Below are positions 33,923 to 35,809 of a stretch of DNA of 35,809 bases, in pieces (within the stretch, counting starts at the first letter, position 1; every line of letters begins with the position of its first letter). This stretch comes from Bifidobacteriaceae bacterium (GTDB taxonomy: Bacteria > Actinomycetota > Actinomycetes > Actinomycetales > WQXJ01), in contig JAIRXP010000010.1 of assembly GCA_031268215.1 (NCBI GenBank), positions 1 to 35,809 of the forward strand, read 5' to 3'. The position numbers were made by a program, and so were the translations under genes. The notes beneath the pieces are model-generated. The model did no database searches, was not told the DNA's origin, and saw only the letters and a list, made by a program, of their open reading frames with translations.

Positions 33923-34969
33923 TTGTCAACGATGAAAGCAATCCAACTGGTCAAACCCGGCGAGTGGCCGGAACTCAGAGAAGTTCCCATCCCCAAGCCC
34001 GAGCCTGGTCAGATTCTCCTCAAAGTCACGGCCGCTGGCTTGTGTCACAGTGACATCGCGGTGATGGACCATTACGCGAGCGCGCTGAACTATCCCCTGC
34101 CAATGACCCTTGGCCACGAATGCGCTGGCACCGTGATGGAGGCTGGCGAAGGCGTCAGCCATCTGGTCACAATTGGCGAAGACGTGCTGGTCTACGGCCC
34201 TTGGGGTTGCGGCCGGTGCCGGCAATGCGCTGAAGGCTATGAGAACTACTGCTACAACGCCCGCGCCCGCAACATCACCCCGCCTGGCCTGGGCCGTGAT
34301 GGCGGCGCCGCCGAATACATGCTGGTGGACCGCGCCCGCTACTTGGTGCCGATCAAGGACCTCGATCCGGTCAAGGCCGTGCCCCTGACGGACGCAGCGC
34401 TCACGCCGTACCATGCCCTGCAGCATTCGCGCGACAAGTTGGACGCAAACTCCTACGCGGTGGTGTTCGGCGTGGGCGGCCTGGGGCACACGGCCATTCA
34501 GTTGATCAAGCACCTGACCCCGGCCCAGGTCATAGCGCTGGACGTGTCTGAAGACCACCTGGAGCTGGCCCGCAAGGTTGGCGCTGACTATGCCGTCAAG
34601 TCCAACGACGATGCCGTTGAGCTGGTTCGCGATCTGACCCATGGCTTGGGAGCGGAAGTCGTTTTTGACTTCGCTGGTGTGCAACCGTCAATCGACTTGG
34701 GTGCCAAGCTGACCAAGGTCCGGGGCGACTGGAACATTGTCGGGATTGGGGGTGGGCATGCCACCGTCGGGTTTGGCGCGGTGCCCTATGAGTGCAGTGT
34801 GTTCTCGCCCTATTGGGGCACCCGCGGTGAACTCTACGACGTTGTGGCGTTGGCTCGGCGCGGCGTGATCGACATCCACACCGAGGAATACCCGATTGAT
34901 CAGGGAGTGGACGTTTACAAGCGCCTTCATGACGGCAAGGTGATTGGCCGCGCGGTCCTGACGCCTTAG
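33923..34969 (+). CDS. Zinc-dependent NAD alcohol dehydrogenase (MDR superfamily)
   Basis: Oxidises alcohols or reduces aldehydes with NAD(H) in the cytoplasm. The protein has 348 residues, the usual length. The catalytic zinc site is formed by Cys41 (GLCHSD), His65-Glu66 (GHE) and probably an Asp of the LTDAALTPYHA segment. The structural zinc site is Cys96, 99, 102 and 110 (GCGRCRQC...C). The Rossmann NAD motif is VVFGVGGLG, and VIALDVSEDHLELA holds the acidic residue that favours NAD over NADP. The overall pattern is closest to rhodococcal-type AdhA enzymes (family knowledge); the substrate is not readable. The start is TTG (see ribosome-binding site). It stands alone and converges with the edge ORF. 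Confidence 0.93.
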   Translation: MSTMKAIQLVKPGEWPELREVPIPKPEPGQILLKVTAAGLCHSDIAVMDHYASALNYPLPMTLGHECAGTVMEAGEGVSHLVTIGEDVLVYGPWGCGRCRQCAEGYENYCYNARARNITPPGLGRDGGAAEYMLVDRARYLVPIKDLDPVKAVPLTDAALTPYHALQHSRDKLDANSYAVVFGVGGLGHTAIQLIKHLTPAQVIALDVSEDHLELARKVGADYAVKSNDDAVELVRDLTHGLGAEVVFDFAGVQPSIDLGAKLTKVRGDWNIVGIGGGHATVGFGAVPYECSVFSPYWGTRGELYDVVALARRGVIDIHTEEYPIDQGVDVYKRLHDGKVIGRAVLTP

Positions 34970-35001
34970 CGTCTCTCGCCAGCCCCGGCACCTTGGGCGC
35001 T

Positions 35002-35059
35002 CCGGGCCCTGAAGGCGGTCCTCACGACCTAGGCGGGCCGGACCGCCTTCAGGGCCCGG
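35002..35059. terminator. Perfect 20-bp inverted repeat, probable bidirectional terminator
   Basis: Arms 35002-35021 and 35040-35059 are exact reverse complements, with an 18-base loop. It sits 33 bases past the adh stop and covers the last codons and stop of the minus-strand edge ORF, so it can serve both convergent genes. There is no T-tract. The right arm is coding sequence, so the left arm looks like an inverted copy of the end of the edge gene. Confidence 0.65.
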
Positions 35060-35809
35060 GCGAAGGCCGGCGGATCAGCCGAGGCAAAGATGACCTCGAC
35101 GCCGGCGTCCGCGTCCGGGGAATCGGAGTCTTCAGCGCCGGTAATCTGGCTCACTCGCCGGGCGGCCTCAAGCGCCGCCCGGCGGCTCGGGGCCATCCGG
35201 CGGGCCGCCGCCGCGAGGCGCGCCGCCCGCCGCGTTGAAAACAGCCGTTCAAGCCGGTTCCCTGAGACCAAGCGCTGAGGTAGCCGCTCAAGGGCCGCGG
35301 CGAGGGGGCATGGATCGGCCAATTGGATCGCTTCGATACGTGGGTCGAGTTGGGCGGCTAGGGCTGGATCAGCGAAGATCACTGTCACGGCACGGCGGTC
35401 GAGCAGAGCTTGGCGGACCCGCTCGGCCAGTTCCGCCCAGCCCCTCCGCGTCCCCGCGACCGCTACTAACAGGCGTGACCCGGTCTGGTCGCCGGCGTTC
35501 GCCGGCGGCTCTGGCGTCCTTGGGCCCGGCTCCGCGAATGGTGCCACGCCAGCGACTACCCGTCTCTCCATGGCGCCAAAACTGGCTAGGCCATAGCGCC
35601 GCAGTAGCGCCTGGCGCACGCTTTGCGCCGCGTCTACAGTGTCTGTTTGCTGCGTTTCCGCTGGTGAAAGCTCCGCTTTCCCCGCGTCAACACAGGCGGA
35701 GGGTGTTGGACAACACCCGCCTAGGAGCCTGTCAGGCAACAGGCTCCTAGGCGCTCCAACAGTGTCTGTTTGCTGCGTTTCCGCTGGTGAAAGCTCCGCT
35801 TTCCCCGCG
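35029..35809 (-). CDS. Uncharacterised ORF running off the right edge
   Basis: The minus frame is open from the right edge to TAG 35029-35031, about 259 codons. The start is either outside the window or a late internal codon (GTG near AQSVRQALLRRYG, or ATG at the ERRVVAG segment). The core reads RLLVAVAGTRRGWAELAERV, then AVTVIFADPALAAQLDP, LERLPQRLVSGNRLERL and an Arg/Ala-rich helix. I do not recognise the family. Its N-terminal part passes through a 123-bp duplication and two palindromes, so only about the last 200 residues look like ordinary protein. Its end overlaps the 20-bp inverted repeat. Confidence 0.6.
   Translation of the reverse strand, partial: AGKAELSPAETQQTDTVGAPRSLLPDRLLGGCCPTPSACVDAGKAELSPAETQQTDTVDAAQSVRQALLRRYGLASFGAMERRVVAGVAPFAEPGPRTPEPPANAGDQTGSRLLVAVAGTRRGWAELAERVRQALLDRRAVTVIFADPALAAQLDPRIEAIQLADPCPLAAALERLPQRLVSGNRLERLFSTRRAARLAAAARRMAPSRRAALEAARRVSQITGAEDSDSPDADAGVEVIFASADPPAFARALKAVRPA
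35636..35686 (+). repeat. Direct repeat copy 1 (51 bp)
   Basis: These 51 bases recur exactly at 35759-35809, where the window ends, so the full repeat may be longer. The copies are 123 bases apart (41 codons, in frame). Each contains GAAAGC-TCC-GCTTTC, a six-base hairpin. Confidence 0.9.
35701..35718. repeat. Palindrome GGGTGTTG-GA-CAACACCC
   Basis: Perfect eight-base arms around a two-base centre, between the two direct-repeat copies. It shares base 35718 with the next, longer inverted repeat. Confidence 0.85.
35718..35753. repeat. Perfect 15-bp inverted repeat with six-base loop
   Basis: Arms 35718-35732 and 35739-35753 are exact reverse complements around CAGGCA. It lies between the direct repeats and inside the open minus frame. 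A hairpin of this strength inside a real coding region is uncommon and suggests an inserted repeat element. Confidence 0.85.
35759..35809 (+). repeat. Direct repeat copy 2 (cut by window edge)
   Basis: Identical to 35636-35686 up to the last base of the window. Whether a third copy or more palindromes follow cannot be seen. Confidence 0.9.

Overview
The window comes from a high-GC Gram-positive bacterium of the Actinomycetota. The marker genes show this: a SepH (DUF3071) cell-division protein, the actinobacterial block DUF4193 - dut - DUF3710 - OB-fold - DUF3159, long DivIVA/Scy-like polar coiled-coil proteins, a DUF222/HNH (13E12-type) nuclease, and an LPXTG-anchored surface protein. The species cannot be named from the sequence. 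I see no rRNA, tRNA or CRISPR array.

Layout. (1) 1-2124, minus, running off the left edge: a two-TM membrane protein with a very long Ala/Pro/Glu-rich tail. (2) 2324-6253, plus, divergent from it: two adjacent coiled-coil genes built almost wholly of 11-residue (hendecad) repeats, probably a cytoskeletal or polar scaffold operon. (3) 10821 down to 6366, minus: a compact operon-like run of seven genes (DUF4193 zinc ribbon, dUTPase, DUF3710, OB-fold, DUF3159 membrane protein, two alpha/beta hydrolases), most of them overlapping or spaced by a few bases. (4) 11235-12488, plus: sepH, divergent from that run. (5) 12518-15280: an accessory patch with a decayed P-loop ATPase gene and a DUF222/HNH gene. 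(6) 15385-17850: a fused methionine sulfoxide reductase MsrAB (minus) and a flavin disulfide-reductase-family quinone reductase without redox cysteines (plus). (7) 18164-33511, plus: one gene of 5115 codons, about 43% of the window, for a giant sortase-anchored surface protein. (8) 33923-34969: a zinc alcohol dehydrogenase. (9) The right edge: an uncharacterised minus-strand ORF that runs through a 123-bp tandem repeat rich in palindromes.

Functional picture. Regions 1-4 are mostly cell-envelope, polar-growth and division functions plus nucleotide hygiene (dUTPase). Region 6 is redox defence and repair. The giant protein has a signal peptide, five beta-helix modules alternating with Ig-like modules, InlB/Listeria-Bacteroides-type repeats, Ig/cadherin-like cassettes, a Pro-rich wall spanner and an LPWTG sorting signal. 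It is the most unusual object here and is best read as a wall-anchored adhesin or glycan-binding stalk. No sortase gene lies in the window, so anchoring must depend on one elsewhere.

Several strong inverted repeats mark gene borders. The best is a perfect 20-bp inverted repeat (35002-35059) between the convergent adh gene and the edge ORF.
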